DNA of 64,000 nt from Bradyrhizobium sp. OK095 (GCF_900109945.1 NZ_FOBX01000007.1:248001-312000), one strand, 5' to 3'; shown: positions 29,575 through 39,152, counted from the first letter of the stretch. The notes: generated from the letters alone by a model not told the origin. Numbers and translations are program-made.

Positions 29575-29724
29575 CAAGAAGGTCTGATTAGGTGTTGAAG
29601 TCGTTCGGTTTTCCGCTGGTTAGCGCGACTATGCCCGATCTGTCCAGTGACGTATCATATCGGCCTGTTTCAGGTGCCGGATGAGCCGGCCCTTCAACGT
29701 GTTAATGCGGAGGTTGAAGTCATC

Positions 29725-30087
29725 GTGGTCAGGGCCCTGGCAATCCTGCTCGCACAGCTGGCGGCCGCTCCGATCGTCTCCGAGACTGTCGAGACCGGCG
29801 AACGCAAGCTTGTCGATCTCGGGACGTTCGAGTGCCGCGACATCACTCGCAGCACGGTACTTCAGCGGGTCTGCTACGACCGCGCGCGAGAGGACCTCAT
29901 CGTCGCGATGAACGGCGCCTATGGCCGCTATTGCGGCGTGACGGCCGACACGGTCGAGCGCCTTTTGGGCGCATCGTCCATGGGCCAGTTCTTCAACCAA
30001 AACATCAAGCGCGAGGGCACGGCCGGCCGCTACGCTTGCTCCAGTCGCCACGCGTATCGGACGCGCATGCGCGTCCAGAGCAGCTGA
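29725..30087 (+). CDS. Secreted KTSC-like domain protein
   Basis: A 120-residue protein inserted, in opposite orientation, between lpxA and fabZ. The GTG at 29725 has GGAGG upstream and gives a signal peptide (VRALAILLAQLAAAPIVSET); an earlier GTG at 29647 adds 26 residues without a clear ribosome binding site. The C-terminal half (FECRDITRSTVLQRVCYDRA, AYGRYCGVTADTVERLLGAS, SMGQFFNQNIK) has the pattern of the KTSC domain, a small fold of unknown function. Two cysteine pairs may form disulfides in the periplasm. Confidence 0.75.
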   Translation: MVRALAILLAQLAAAPIVSETVETGERKLVDLGTFECRDITRSTVLQRVCYDRAREDLIVAMNGAYGRYCGVTADTVERLLGASSMGQFFNQNIKREGTAGRYACSSRHAYRTRMRVQSS

Positions 30088-30093
30088 TCCCGC

Positions 30094-30555
30094 TCAGTCC
30101 GTCAGCATAGCGCCGACGTCGGCTTCCGCTACGACCTGGCCGTTGACCTTGGCGTCGCCGTGAAACCACCACATCGCCTTGCGGCGTCCGATCGAACGCA
30201 TGTGATATTCGATGGTATCGCCGGGCAGCACGGGCTTGCGGAATTTGCACTTGTCGATGGTGAGAAAGTACACCGCGCGCGGCTTCTCGGTGCCCTCGAC
30301 CGAGGTGATGCCGATGACGCCGGCGGTCTGCGCCATCGCCTCGATCATCATCACGCCGGGATAGACCGGGCGCTCCGGGAAATGCCCCTGGAAGGCCGGC
30401 TCGTTGAAGGTGACGTTCTTGATGCCAATGCCGCTGTAATCGGCGCGGATGTTGATCACGCGGTCGATCAGCAACATTGGAAAACGGTGCGGCAGCGTCC
30501 GGAGGATCGCATTGATATCCACCAGCTCGAACTTAACAGGTGATTCCGCCGTCAT
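30094..30555 (-). CDS. fabZ: 3-hydroxyacyl-ACP dehydratase FabZ
   Basis: A 153-residue hot-dog-fold dehydratase of type II fatty acid synthesis. The catalytic histidine is in FQGHFPERPVYPGVMM and the catalytic glutamate in MIEAMAQTAG; PHRFPMLLIDRV marks the N-terminus. Its ATG overlaps the lpxD stop (ATGA). It is the last gene of the unit that begins at rpsB; its stop converges with the KTSC-like gene 6 bases away. Confidence 0.95.
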   Translation of the reverse strand: MTAESPVKFELVDINAILRTLPHRFPMLLIDRVINIRADYSGIGIKNVTFNEPAFQGHFPERPVYPGVMMIEAMAQTAGVIGITSVEGTEKPRAVYFLTIDKCKFRKPVLPGDTIEYHMRSIGRRKAMWWFHGDAKVNGQVVAEADVGAMLTD

Positions 30556-31619
30556 TCCCGTCCCTCGTTCTTCGGATCGGCCTTGCTGTCGCGTACCAGG
30601 CGCTCCACCGCGATAATTTCCTTGAACCACTGCTTGGTCGGTTTGGCAAAAAAGCCACCCCAGCGACCGTTCGGCGGGATGTCGTCCTTGACGCCGCTCA
30701 TCGCGGTGACCTGCGCCCCGTCGCCGACCTTGACGTGATTGTTGATGCCAACCTTGGCTCCCAGCGCCACGTTGTCGCCGATCGTCAAGCTGCCCGCGAG
30801 CCCGATCTGGGCCGCCAGCAGGCAGTTCCGGCCGATCGTCACATTGTGGCCGATCTGGACCTGATTGTCGATTTTAGTGCCCTCCCCGATCACGGTGTCG
30901 CGCAGGGACCCGCGATCGATGGTGGTACCAGCGCCGACCTCGACGTCGTTCTGGATCAGCACGCGCCCGGTCTGCGGCACCTTCAAATGGCCTTCGGGGC
31001 CGAAAAAGATGAAGCCATAGCCGTCCTGGCCGATCGAGCAGCCGGGATGGATCAGCACGTTGTTGCCGATCAGCGCGCACTGGATCGCCGTGCGTGCCCC
31101 GACATTGCAGTCCCGGCCGATCTTGACGCCGGGGCCGATGATCACACCGGCGCCGATCACGGTGCCGCTGCCGATCTCGACGTCAGGACCAATGACAGTC
31201 AGAGGCTCGACGATGACGTCGTCCTCGAGCCGCGCCGACGGATCGATAATGGCCGACGGCGCAATGCCGTCATTGCCGAACCAGGACTGCGGGCGCAGCG
31301 CATCGCCGTGCCATTCCCTCGATATCCTGACGAAGGCCCGGAACGGCTGCGCCACCCGCAGCACGGCCACATGCGCGGGCACCTGGGCCTCGAAGCGCGG
31401 GCTCACCAGGCAAGCCCCGGCCTTGGTCGCCTTGAGCTCGTCGGCATATTTGAGATTGTCGAAGAACGCCAAATGCATCGGGCCGGCTTCATCGAGCGAA
31501 GCGAGACCCGTGATGATATGGCCGCCCCTGGCGGGATCGACCAGCTCCGCCTTGGTCAGCGCGGCAATGTCGGCCAGCGCTGAGGCAGGCGGCTTTTTGA
31601 AGAAGGTCGGCTGCGCCAT
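30552..31619 (-). CDS. lpxD: UDP-3-O-acylglucosamine N-acyltransferase
   Basis: A 355-residue left-handed beta-helix enzyme that adds the second acyl chain in lipid A synthesis. The N-terminal uridine-binding domain (about 1-110) is followed by hexapeptide repeats (DDVIVEPLTVIGPDVEIGSG to TIGDNVALGAKVGINNHVKV), with the catalytic histidine in VQIGHNVTIG. The ATG at 31619 is preceded by GGGGTGGA. It follows bamA on the same strand after a 129-base gap that contains a palindromic element. Confidence 0.95.
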   Translation of the reverse strand: MAQPTFFKKPPASALADIAALTKAELVDPARGGHIITGLASLDEAGPMHLAFFDNLKYADELKATKAGACLVSPRFEAQVPAHVAVLRVAQPFRAFVRISREWHGDALRPQSWFGNDGIAPSAIIDPSARLEDDVIVEPLTVIGPDVEIGSGTVIGAGVIIGPGVKIGRDCNVGARTAIQCALIGNNVLIHPGCSIGQDGYGFIFFGPEGHLKVPQTGRVLIQNDVEVGAGTTIDRGSLRDTVIGEGTKIDNQVQIGHNVTIGRNCLLAAQIGLAGSLTIGDNVALGAKVGINNHVKVGDGAQVTAMSGVKDDIPPNGRWGGFFAKPTKQWFKEIIAVERLVRDSKADPKNEGRE

Positions 31620-31663
31620 TCCACCCCGTCGCGGTCCGGCTTCGGCATGAAGCGGTGAGGCCG

Positions 31664-31736
31664 CATCATGCCTTTTCTCATGGATTGAGCACGAACTTTT
31701 TGGAGACCGGCCCCCAACGGGGGACCGGATCATGCC
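31664..31736. repeat. Palindromic intergenic element between bamA and lpxD
   Basis: The gap holds GCATCATGCC near 31664 and GGATCATGCC near 31727 around a strong hairpin: CCGGCCCCC at 31707-31715 and GGGGGACCGG at 31719-31728, with one bulged A. It resembles the dispersed GATCATGC palindromes of Bradyrhizobium genomes, including the copy at 45678. No T-tract follows on the minus strand, so transcripts may read through to lpxD. Confidence 0.5.
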
Positions 31737-31748
31737 CTGCTGATTGAA

Positions 31749-34313
31749 TTAGAACGAGGTGCCGCCACCGAACCGGAATTCCTGCGTGCGGTCATTCTTG
31801 CCCTTGGTGAGTGGCACCGCGTAGTCGAAGCGCAGCGGGCCAAACGGTGACTGCCAGATCAGACCGACACCGACCGACGAGCGGACGACATTGCCGTTGT
31901 CATACACCAAGCCGGTACAAGTTCCAGGCGTGACAGTTGGGCTGATCGTCGATGCCGTACAGTTCGAGTTCTTGGTCGTGGTCGTTTCGCCGGTCAGCGC
32001 CCACGTCGTGGGACCCTGGTAGTCGTAGAGACCGCCAGCATCGGCGTAGACCGCGCCCTTCAGACCCACTTCCTTGGGCAGGAACCAGAACGGCATCTGC
32101 AATTCGAGCGAAGCGCCCCAATATTTGGTGCCGCCAAGCGCGTCCTGCGTACCGTAGGGATTCAAATCGCGCGGGCCGATGCCGTTCGGAGCAAAGCCTC
32201 GGACGAGGTTCGGGCCCATCTGGAATTGATCGAGCATGCGCAGCTCGTTGCTGCCGATCTTGTTCAGCATGCCGCTCTGCAAATGGACGAGGCCGACGAT
32301 GTCCGAGACCAGCGGAGCGTAGTACTTCGCGTCGATGACCGACTTCAGGTAGGAGACGTCGCCGCCGACGCCGGCGAAGTCCTGCCGGAAATCGACGAGC
32401 AGGCCGTCGGTGGGGTTCTTGTTGTTGTCCAGCGTGTTGTAAGTCAGCGTGTAGCCGAGCGCCGAGGTCAGGGTCTTGCCGCTGGCAAGCTCCTTGCGCA
32501 CCGGCAGCGATGCTTCGCCGTCGCTGTAGCAGCCGAGGCCGTTGGTCGCGCCGAAGTTGAAGCCGCTGGACGCGATATCCGCAGCGCCTTGCGCCGTGTT
32601 GGCGTACGCAGGTGACGGATTGAACGCCCCCGAACCGACGATGTTGTTACAGTTCGCCAGGTAGAACGGCAGCGTGATCTGTTGCTGGTAGATCGAGTAG
32701 CGCAGCTGCAGCGACAGATCTTCACGCAAGGAGAAGCCCAAGCGCGGCGAGAAGCCGAGCGTCTTGGTACCGTAGGAGATGTAGCTGTTGGACAGCTGCT
32801 GGCGCTGATAGAGGTCGAGGCCCAGCGCGACGCGGTAGTCGAGCAGATACGGTTCGACGAACGACAGCGAATAGCCGCGCGCATACTGGCCGTAGGTCAC
32901 CGCCGCCTTGGCAAACAGGCCGCGGCCAAGCAAATTGCGTTCGGAGACCGAGACTTCGGCAAGCGCACCGTCGGTCGTGGAGTAACCGCCCGAAACCGAG
33001 AAGTCGCCGGTCGATTTCTCTTCCATGTCGACGATCAGGATGACGCGGTCGCTCGAAGAGCCGGGCTCCGTCGTGATCTTCACGCTCTTGAAATAGTCGA
33101 GGTTCTTCAGGCGCCGCTCGGCACGATCGACCAGCGCGCGGTTGTAGGCATCGCCCTCGGAGACGTCGAACTCGCGACGGATCACGTAGTCGCGCGTGCG
33201 GGTATTGCCGCGCAAATTGATGCGCTCGATATAGGTGCGCGGGCCCTCGTCGATGTTGAACACGACGGCCACCGTGTGCGCCTCGAAATTGCGGTCACCG
33301 CCGGGACGGACGACGGCGAAAGCATAACCGCGGCGCGAGGCCTCGATCTGCATCTCCTCGACCGACTTCTCGACCGATTCGACGTTGTAGAGCGAGCCGA
33401 CATTGACGCGCGAATAGTTGCGCATCGAGGAGGGATCGAAGTTCGGAATGCTGGAGCGGAAATCGATCGCGCCAACGCGATATTGCGAACCTTCCTCGAT
33501 CTTGAAGGTGACGTTGAAGCCCTTCTTCTCCGGATCGTATTCGGTGAGCGCGGCGACGACCTGGACGTCGGCGAAACCGTTCTTGAGATAGAAGCGGCGA
33601 AGCAGGTCGCGGTCGGCTTCGACACGATCTGGATCGTAGATGTCGCTGCTGGCGAGGAAGCTCAGCAGATTCGATTCGTGGGTCTTGATGACGTCGCGCA
33701 GGCGATAGGACGAGAACGCGCTGTTGCCGACGAAATCGATCGACTTGACGCCGGTCTTGGCGCCCTCATCGACCGTGAAGATGAGGTCGATGCGGTTGTT
33801 CGGCTGCTCGATGATCTCGGGCGTGACGCGCACGTCGTAGCGGCCGGAACGGCGATAGATCTCGGCGATACGCAGCGTATCGGACTGCACCATGGCGCGG
33901 GAGTACGTGCCGCGCGCCTTGGACTGAACTTCGCCGGTAAGCTGCTCGTCCTTGATCTTCTTGTTGCCCTCGAAGGCAATGCGGCCGATCACCGGGTTTT
34001 CCACCACGGAGACGACGATCTGGCCACCGGCGCCACGGTTGATCCGCACGTCCTGAAACAGGCCGGTCTCGATCAACGCCTTGAGGCCATCATCGATGGC
34101 GCCCTGATCCAGGCGGCCACCCGGGCCAGGCTTGAAATAGGAGCGGATGGTCTCCACCTCGACCCGGCGATTTCCTTCGACGGAAATCGACTGGACGGTC
34201 TGAGCGAACGCAGACGAAGACACAAAAGCAGCCCCAACCGGGGCAAGCACCGGCGCGCCGAACATGATCAGGGTTGCAAGCAAGCCCCCCCGGAGTCGCA
34301 GTCCAAACTTCAT
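31749..34313 (-). CDS. bamA: Outer-membrane protein assembly factor BamA
   Basis: An 854-residue Omp85 protein that inserts beta-barrels into the outer membrane. The signal peptide is MKFGLRLRGGLLATLIMFGA with a cut after SAFA-QT. Five POTRA domains follow (the first begins VQSISVEGNRRVEVETIRSY, the last includes YIERINLRGNTRTRDYVIRR), then a 16-strand barrel from about residue 440 with VRGFAPNGIGPRD and a terminal phenylalanine (RFGGGTSF). The ATG at 34313 is chosen because the signal peptide starts there. It lies between rseP and lpxD in the conserved envelope order. Confidence 0.96.
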   Translation of the reverse strand: MKFGLRLRGGLLATLIMFGAPVLAPVGAAFVSSSAFAQTVQSISVEGNRRVEVETIRSYFKPGPGGRLDQGAIDDGLKALIETGLFQDVRINRGAGGQIVVSVVENPVIGRIAFEGNKKIKDEQLTGEVQSKARGTYSRAMVQSDTLRIAEIYRRSGRYDVRVTPEIIEQPNNRIDLIFTVDEGAKTGVKSIDFVGNSAFSSYRLRDVIKTHESNLLSFLASSDIYDPDRVEADRDLLRRFYLKNGFADVQVVAALTEYDPEKKGFNVTFKIEEGSQYRVGAIDFRSSIPNFDPSSMRNYSRVNVGSLYNVESVEKSVEEMQIEASRRGYAFAVVRPGGDRNFEAHTVAVVFNIDEGPRTYIERINLRGNTRTRDYVIRREFDVSEGDAYNRALVDRAERRLKNLDYFKSVKITTEPGSSSDRVILIVDMEEKSTGDFSVSGGYSTTDGALAEVSVSERNLLGRGLFAKAAVTYGQYARGYSLSFVEPYLLDYRVALGLDLYQRQQLSNSYISYGTKTLGFSPRLGFSLREDLSLQLRYSIYQQQITLPFYLANCNNIVGSGAFNPSPAYANTAQGAADIASSGFNFGATNGLGCYSDGEASLPVRKELASGKTLTSALGYTLTYNTLDNNKNPTDGLLVDFRQDFAGVGGDVSYLKSVIDAKYYAPLVSDIVGLVHLQSGMLNKIGSNELRMLDQFQMGPNLVRGFAPNGIGPRDLNPYGTQDALGGTKYWGASLELQMPFWFLPKEVGLKGAVYADAGGLYDYQGPTTWALTGETTTTKNSNCTASTISPTVTPGTCTGLVYDNGNVVRSSVGVGLIWQSPFGPLRFDYAVPLTKGKNDRTQEFRFGGGTSF

Positions 34314-34488
34314 GCGCAACGCGCCCTTATCATTCCGTGCCAGACCCACCCCAACGCCGGTCCGGAGATTCCCCAAGTTCGAAGCCGCTTGTAGCCAATT
34401 TCCTCGGTGCCGCAAACGGCAGCAGACACCGTAATTTCAATTTCATTCCAAGACGTTGCCCAAGAGCAACGCCACAAAAAAGCCCCTA

Positions 34489-35640
34489 TCAGGAAGCCGC
34501 CATCCGCAGGATGTCGTTGTAGGTGGCAAACACCATCAGCATCAGCACCAACCCCAGCCCGATTCGGAACCCCATCTCCTGAGTCCGCTCGGACAAGGGC
34601 CGGCCGCGAACCACTTCCGCCGCATAGAACATAAGGTGACCACCGTCGAGCAGCGGGATCGGGAACAGGTTCAAGAGGCCAATCGAGACCGACAGCACCG
34701 CACAGAGGTTGATCACGAACTGGAACCCGGCGCTGGCCGCCTGCCCCGACATCTTGGCAATGCCTAGAACGCCGCTGACCTCGTTGGGATTGCCGTTTCC
34801 GACAAACAGCGAGCCGAGGAACTTGAAGGTGCTGGTGATGATGAACCAGACCTGCTCGACCCCGATCTTCAGCGCCTCGCCGACACCGACCGGAGCGGTC
34901 GAGGTCTCACCGGCCTGCGACTTGTGCTCGACACCGAGCACACCGACACGGTGGCTGTTGCCGAACGGATCCTTGCGCTCGAGCAGCGCCGGCGTCGCGG
35001 TCAGCGCGACGATGGCGCCGTCCCGCTTCACCTCGAACGCAAGCGCCGCACCAGCGTTCATGGCAACGATTCGCTGCATGTCGGCAAAGCTCTCGATCGG
35101 CTTGCCATCGATCTGGACCACGACGTCCCCGATCTTGAAGCCGGCCGTAGCCGCAGCGCCGTCGACAACGACGCCGTCGACGCGCGCGATCGTGCTCGGC
35201 TTGCCGTAGTACAGCGCCATGCCGGCGAAAATCAGCGCGCCCAGGATGAAATTGGCGATCGGGCCGGCGGCGACGATGGCGGCGCGCGGGCCGACCTTCT
35301 TGTGGTGGAAGCTGCCGGCACGCTCTTCGGCCGTCATGGCCGCGAGCGTCTCGGAGGACGGGGTCGAGGCCTCGCTCTCGTCGCCGAAGAACTTGACGTA
35401 GCCGCCAAGCGGGATCGCCGAGATCTTCCAGCGGGTGCCGTGGCGGTCGTTGAAACCGACCAGCTCAGGTCCGAAGCCGAGCGAAAACGTTAACACGCGA
35501 ACGCCCGCCCAGCGTGCGACCAGGAAATGGCCGAGCTCATGGAAGAACACGACGATCGTCAGGACGAACAGGAAGGGAACCGCGTAGCCGAGCAATCCAT
35601 GGCTCAACGTATTGAAACTATGGACGAAAAAGTCAATCAT
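34489..35640 (-). CDS. rseP: Site-2 metalloprotease RseP
   Basis: A 383-residue intramembrane zinc protease that cleaves anti-sigma factors and leftover signal peptides. The HExxH zinc motif is FFHELGHFLVARWAGV near residue 35; one PDZ domain lies at about 130-205 (VVVDGAAATAGFKIGDVVVQ); the third ligand is in NLFPIPLLDGGHL. Membrane helices flank each motif. GAGGGAA precedes the ATG. A ChrR-controlled sigma factor is encoded elsewhere in the window (62 kb), but no evidence links the two. Confidence 0.95.
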   Translation of the reverse strand: MIDFFVHSFNTLSHGLLGYAVPFLFVLTIVVFFHELGHFLVARWAGVRVLTFSLGFGPELVGFNDRHGTRWKISAIPLGGYVKFFGDESEASTPSSETLAAMTAEERAGSFHHKKVGPRAAIVAAGPIANFILGALIFAGMALYYGKPSTIARVDGVVVDGAAATAGFKIGDVVVQIDGKPIESFADMQRIVAMNAGAALAFEVKRDGAIVALTATPALLERKDPFGNSHRVGVLGVEHKSQAGETSTAPVGVGEALKIGVEQVWFIITSTFKFLGSLFVGNGNPNEVSGVLGIAKMSGQAASAGFQFVINLCAVLSVSIGLLNLFPIPLLDGGHLMFYAAEVVRGRPLSERTQEMGFRIGLGLVLMLMVFATYNDILRMAAS

Positions 35641-35684
35641 CGAATTCCCTCATCCAGCGCCGCAAGGCCCTGGCCCCGAACCAT

Positions 35685-36908
35685 CTAGGATGCCTTTAAG
35701 GCAATTTGAGGCAATAGGGCGGCAGCTCTATTTCGCGAAACATGGTCAACGGCGATTGCATCATCCGCGGAGGTCATGGGGGCCTGGTTCCCGCCCCGGA
35801 TCCAGTCCTCGAGCGTCGCCTCCACCAGCCGGGCGATGGCGCCGAACCGGATCTTGCCGGCGATGAAGGCGGCAACCGCGACCTCGTTGGCGGCGTTGTA
35901 GACGGTGGTCGCCCCCTTCCCGGTCCGGAGCGAATCGTAGGCCAACCGCAGTCCTGGGAACCGCTCGAAATCCGGTGTCTCGAAGGTCAGCTGGCCGATC
36001 TTGGCAAGGTCGAGCTTGGCCGCCGGTCCCTTGATCCGGTCCGGCCAGCCGAGGCAATGGGCGATCGGCGTGCGCATGTCGGGCGAGCCGAGCTGGGCCA
36101 TCACCGAGCGATCGGAGAATTCCACCATGCCGTGGATGATCGACTGCGGATGCACGAGCACGTCGATCTCGTCGGGCGAGAGCGCGAACAGATAGGACGC
36201 CTCGATCACCTCGAGGCCCTTGTTCATCATTGAGGCGGAATCGATCGTGATCTTCTGGCCCATGCTCCAGTTCGGGTGCTTCAGGGCCTGCTCGAGGGTC
36301 GCCTTCTCGATGTCGGCGGGCTTCCAGGTGCGGAACGGACCGCCCGAGGCCGTGATGATGACGCGGACCAGCTCGTCACGATTGCCCGATGCCAGCGCCT
36401 GGAACAGCGCGTTGTGCTCGGAATCGGCCGGCAGGATGCAGGCGCCCGCTTTCGCCGCGCGCTGCATGAAGAAATCACCGGCGCAAACCAGGCATTCCTT
36501 GTTGGCGAGCGCGACATGCGCGCCGCGATCGACCGCTGCCAGCGCGGGCTTCAGTCCGGCCGCGCCGCTGACCGCCGCCATCACCCAATCGGCGGGACGC
36601 GCACCGGCCTCGATCACCGCGCTTTCGCCGGCGCCGCATTCTGTGCTCGTTCCCGCAAGTGCCGCCTTGAGGTCGGCGAATTTGGAGGCGTCGGCGATCG
36701 CGACGAAGCGCGCGGAAAACTCCCTTGCGAGCTTTGCCAGCGCCTCGACATTGCTGTTCGCCGTCAAGGCTTCGACGCGGTAGCGCTCGGGCGAGGCGCG
36801 CAGCAGATCCATCGTGCTGTCGCCGATCGAGCCGGTGGCGCCGAGAACCGTGACGCTGCGGACGGTCGACGCCGCAGCCTTGTTGTTACGCAATGGGACC
36901 GCGCTCAT
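35685..36908 (-). CDS. dxr: 1-deoxy-D-xylulose 5-phosphate reductoisomerase
   Basis: A 407-residue NADPH-dependent enzyme that converts DXP to MEP in isoprenoid synthesis. The nucleotide motif is VTVLGATGSIGDSTMDLL; LANKECLVCAG and the metal and substrate loop PADSEHNALFQ, plus ASGGPFRTW and PNWSMGQKITIDSASMMNKG, are all intact. The ATG at 36908 has GAGGAT upstream and lies 4 bases after the cdsA stop codon; longer readings run through cdsA in another frame. Confidence 0.96.
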   Translation of the reverse strand: MSAVPLRNNKAAASTVRSVTVLGATGSIGDSTMDLLRASPERYRVEALTANSNVEALAKLAREFSARFVAIADASKFADLKAALAGTSTECGAGESAVIEAGARPADWVMAAVSGAAGLKPALAAVDRGAHVALANKECLVCAGDFFMQRAAKAGACILPADSEHNALFQALASGNRDELVRVIITASGGPFRTWKPADIEKATLEQALKHPNWSMGQKITIDSASMMNKGLEVIEASYLFALSPDEIDVLVHPQSIIHGMVEFSDRSVMAQLGSPDMRTPIAHCLGWPDRIKGPAAKLDLAKIGQLTFETPDFERFPGLRLAYDSLRTGKGATTVYNAANEVAVAAFIAGKIRFGAIARLVEATLEDWIRGGNQAPMTSADDAIAVDHVSRNRAAALLPQIALKAS

Positions 36909-36912
36909 ATCC

Positions 36913-37755
36913 TCACCAAACCATAAGACCGCTTCCGGCGCTATGCACACCATGGCGGAGGAAGCCGATAATCCATGCCACCAGGATGGCGGCGACAAAA
37001 CCGTCCAGACGGTCCAATAATCCGCCATGGCCGGGAATTAAGTGACTGGAATCCTTGACATCGAAGCGCCGCTTCACCGCGGATTCGAACAGATCACCGC
37101 AGGCCGAGACCACCGACAGGATAGCGCTGACGAGCAGAAGCGGAACCAACTTTCCGATCCCGCAAGCGGCAAAGCCGGCGGCAACCGCAAGGCTCGCCGT
37201 GAAGCCTCCGAGCGCTCCGGACCAGGTCTTCTTCGGGCTCACACGCGGCCACAATTTCGGTCCGCCAATGCTGCGGCCGGCGAAATACCCCCCGATATCG
37301 GTCGCCCAGACCACCAGCAGCACGAACATCAGCGCCGCAAAACCGCTGATGAGATCCTTTCGCACCAGGATCGAGGCCAGCAGCGCCGCCGACGCATAGG
37401 CAAAGCCGGTGGCTGCCCAGACGAACTTGCCGCGCGCGATCAGCGTCACGATCGCGCCACCGACGCAGCCGACGACGACGGAGGTCTTGAGCGCGCCGAA
37501 GGCGACGGAGGCCCCCATCATGGCGATGACGACCGTCCCTGCCCCGGTCAGCGCGGCCGAGCCTGCGCCCACCACCATCAGCCATTCCGCGAACAGCCCG
37601 ATCGAGACCAAGGTCACGACAAGCGCCCACAGCCAGCCACCGGCGTAAGCGGTCGCAATGGTCAGCGGCGCCAGCACCAGCGCTGCGAGGACCCGCATCA
37701 CCAGATTGCTCGGGGCAGGCTTGGCGCCCGCCGGTGCGACGTCGGGTTCGCTCAC
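36913..37755 (-). CDS. cdsA: Phosphatidate cytidylyltransferase
   Basis: A 280-residue polytopic membrane enzyme that makes CDP-diacylglycerol from phosphatidic acid and CTP. The family signature is near the C-terminus: SPKKTWSGALGGF, then GDLFESAVKRRFDVKDSSHL and PGHGGLLDRLDGF. It starts with GTG at 37755, which overlaps the uppS stop (GTGA). Part of the uppS-cdsA-dxr-rseP run. Confidence 0.95.
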   Translation of the reverse strand: MSEPDVAPAGAKPAPSNLVMRVLAALVLAPLTIATAYAGGWLWALVVTLVSIGLFAEWLMVVGAGSAALTGAGTVVIAMMGASVAFGALKTSVVVGCVGGAIVTLIARGKFVWAATGFAYASAALLASILVRKDLISGFAALMFVLLVVWATDIGGYFAGRSIGGPKLWPRVSPKKTWSGALGGFTASLAVAAGFAACGIGKLVPLLLVSAILSVVSACGDLFESAVKRRFDVKDSSHLIPGHGGLLDRLDGFVAAILVAWIIGFLRHGVHSAGSGLMVW

Positions 37756-38510
37756 GAGGCGGTTTTCGCGACCAGGCCGCCGAAACGGCGTTCACGCCTG
37801 GCAAATTCGGCGATCGCGCTTTCCAGCGTCGCCTTGTCGAAATCGGGCCAGTGGATCGGCACGAAGACGAGCTCGCTATAAGCAGCCTGCCACATCAGGA
37901 AATTGGACAGCCGCTGCTCGCCGCTGGTGCGGATGATGAGATCGGGGTCTGGAATGTCGGGCGCATCGAGATGCGCCCCCAGCGTGTCGGCGTCGATCGA
38001 AGCAGGATCGCGCCTGCCCTCGGCGACCTCGCGCGCGAGCTTCTGCGCCGCTTTCGCGATCTCCTGCCGCGAGCCGTAATTGAAGGCGACGACGAGCGTC
38101 AGGCGCGTGTTGTCGCGCGTCAATTCCTCGGCCTCGTTGAGCAGCGCGCAGATGTCACCCTCGAGCCCATCGCGCTCGCCGATGATGCGGACCTTGACGC
38201 CGTCACGATGCAGGCTCGCCAGATCGTTGCGGATGAAGCGGCGGAGCAAGCCGAAAAGATCGCCGATCTCGCTCGCCGGGCGCGACCAGTTTTCCGAGCT
38301 GAACGAGAAGATGGTGAGATAGCGGATGCCGAGCTCGTGCGAGGCGCGCACCACGCGGCGCAGCGCCTCGACGCCGCGGCGATGCCCTTCCGCACGCGGC
38401 AGACCGCGCGCGGCCGCCCAACGCCCATTGCCATCCATGATGATGGCGACATGCGCAGGCGCGTCGGACCGGTCGGGTCCTTCCGTTGCGGGCGCGGTGG
38501 CGTTGGACAT
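37752..38510 (-). CDS. uppS: Undecaprenyl diphosphate synthase
   Basis: A 252-residue cis-prenyltransferase that makes the C55 carrier lipid for peptidoglycan and LPS. The catalytic aspartate is in HVAIIMDGNGRWAAARGLPR; further signatures are FSSENWSRP, FNYGSR and LIIRTSGEQRLSNFLMWQ. It starts 10 bases past the frr stop codon. Confidence 0.96.
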   Translation of the reverse strand: MSNATAPATEGPDRSDAPAHVAIIMDGNGRWAAARGLPRAEGHRRGVEALRRVVRASHELGIRYLTIFSFSSENWSRPASEIGDLFGLLRRFIRNDLASLHRDGVKVRIIGERDGLEGDICALLNEAEELTRDNTRLTLVVAFNYGSRQEIAKAAQKLAREVAEGRRDPASIDADTLGAHLDAPDIPDPDLIIRTSGEQRLSNFLMWQAAYSELVFVPIHWPDFDKATLESAIAEFARRERRFGGLVAKTAS

Positions 38511-38520
38511 GATGGCGGCC

Positions 38521-39084
38521 TTAGACGGTCAGGATTTCTTTTTCCTTGGTGGCCAGCAGCTGGTCGATCTCTGTGATGGTGCTGTCGGTCGCCTTCTGCA
38601 CCTCGTCGGCGTGACGCTTCTGATCGTCCTCCGACATCTCGTGATTCTTCTCGAGCTTCTTGAGCATATCGAGGCCGTCGCGGCGGACATGGCGCACGGC
38701 GACCTTGGCGGCTTCGGCGTATTTGTGCGCGACCTTCACCAGTTCCTTGCGGCGTTCCTCGTTGAGCTCGGGAATGCGCAGGCGCAGCACCTGGCCTTCG
38801 GTCGCCGGCGACAGGCCGAGATTGGAATCGACGATCGCCTTCTCCACCGGCTTGACCATCGTCTTGTCCCAAACCTGCACCGAGATCATGCGCGGCTCCG
38901 GCACGCTGACGGTGGCAAGCTGGTTCAGCGGCATGTGGCTGCCATAAGCTTCGACCTGGACCGGGTCGAGCATCGAGGCCGAGGCGCGGCCCGTGCGCAA
39001 ACCGCCAAGCTCGTGCTTGAGCGATGCGACGGCACCCTGCATGCGACGCTTCACCTCGTTGAGGTCGAAATTACCCGTGGGCAT
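38521..39084 (-). CDS. frr: Ribosome recycling factor
   Basis: A 187-residue factor that splits post-termination ribosomes together with EF-G. The typical pattern is present: LKHELGGLRTGRASASMLDP, VEAYGSHMPLNQLATVSVPE, and KKLEKNHEMSEDDQKRHADE near the C-terminus. The ATG at 39084 follows GGAG. Part of the translation block rpsB-tsf-pyrH-frr. Confidence 0.96.
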   Translation of the reverse strand: MPTGNFDLNEVKRRMQGAVASLKHELGGLRTGRASASMLDPVQVEAYGSHMPLNQLATVSVPEPRMISVQVWDKTMVKPVEKAIVDSNLGLSPATEGQVLRLRIPELNEERRKELVKVAHKYAEAAKVAVRHVRRDGLDMLKKLEKNHEMSEDDQKRHADEVQKATDSTITEIDQLLATKEKEILTV

Positions 39085-39152
39085 CACGTTTCTCCTTCAA
39101 AATCCCGGCGACCTCTCCGCGCCCCGCCTTTTGGGGCGCGCCAGGTGAGCCG

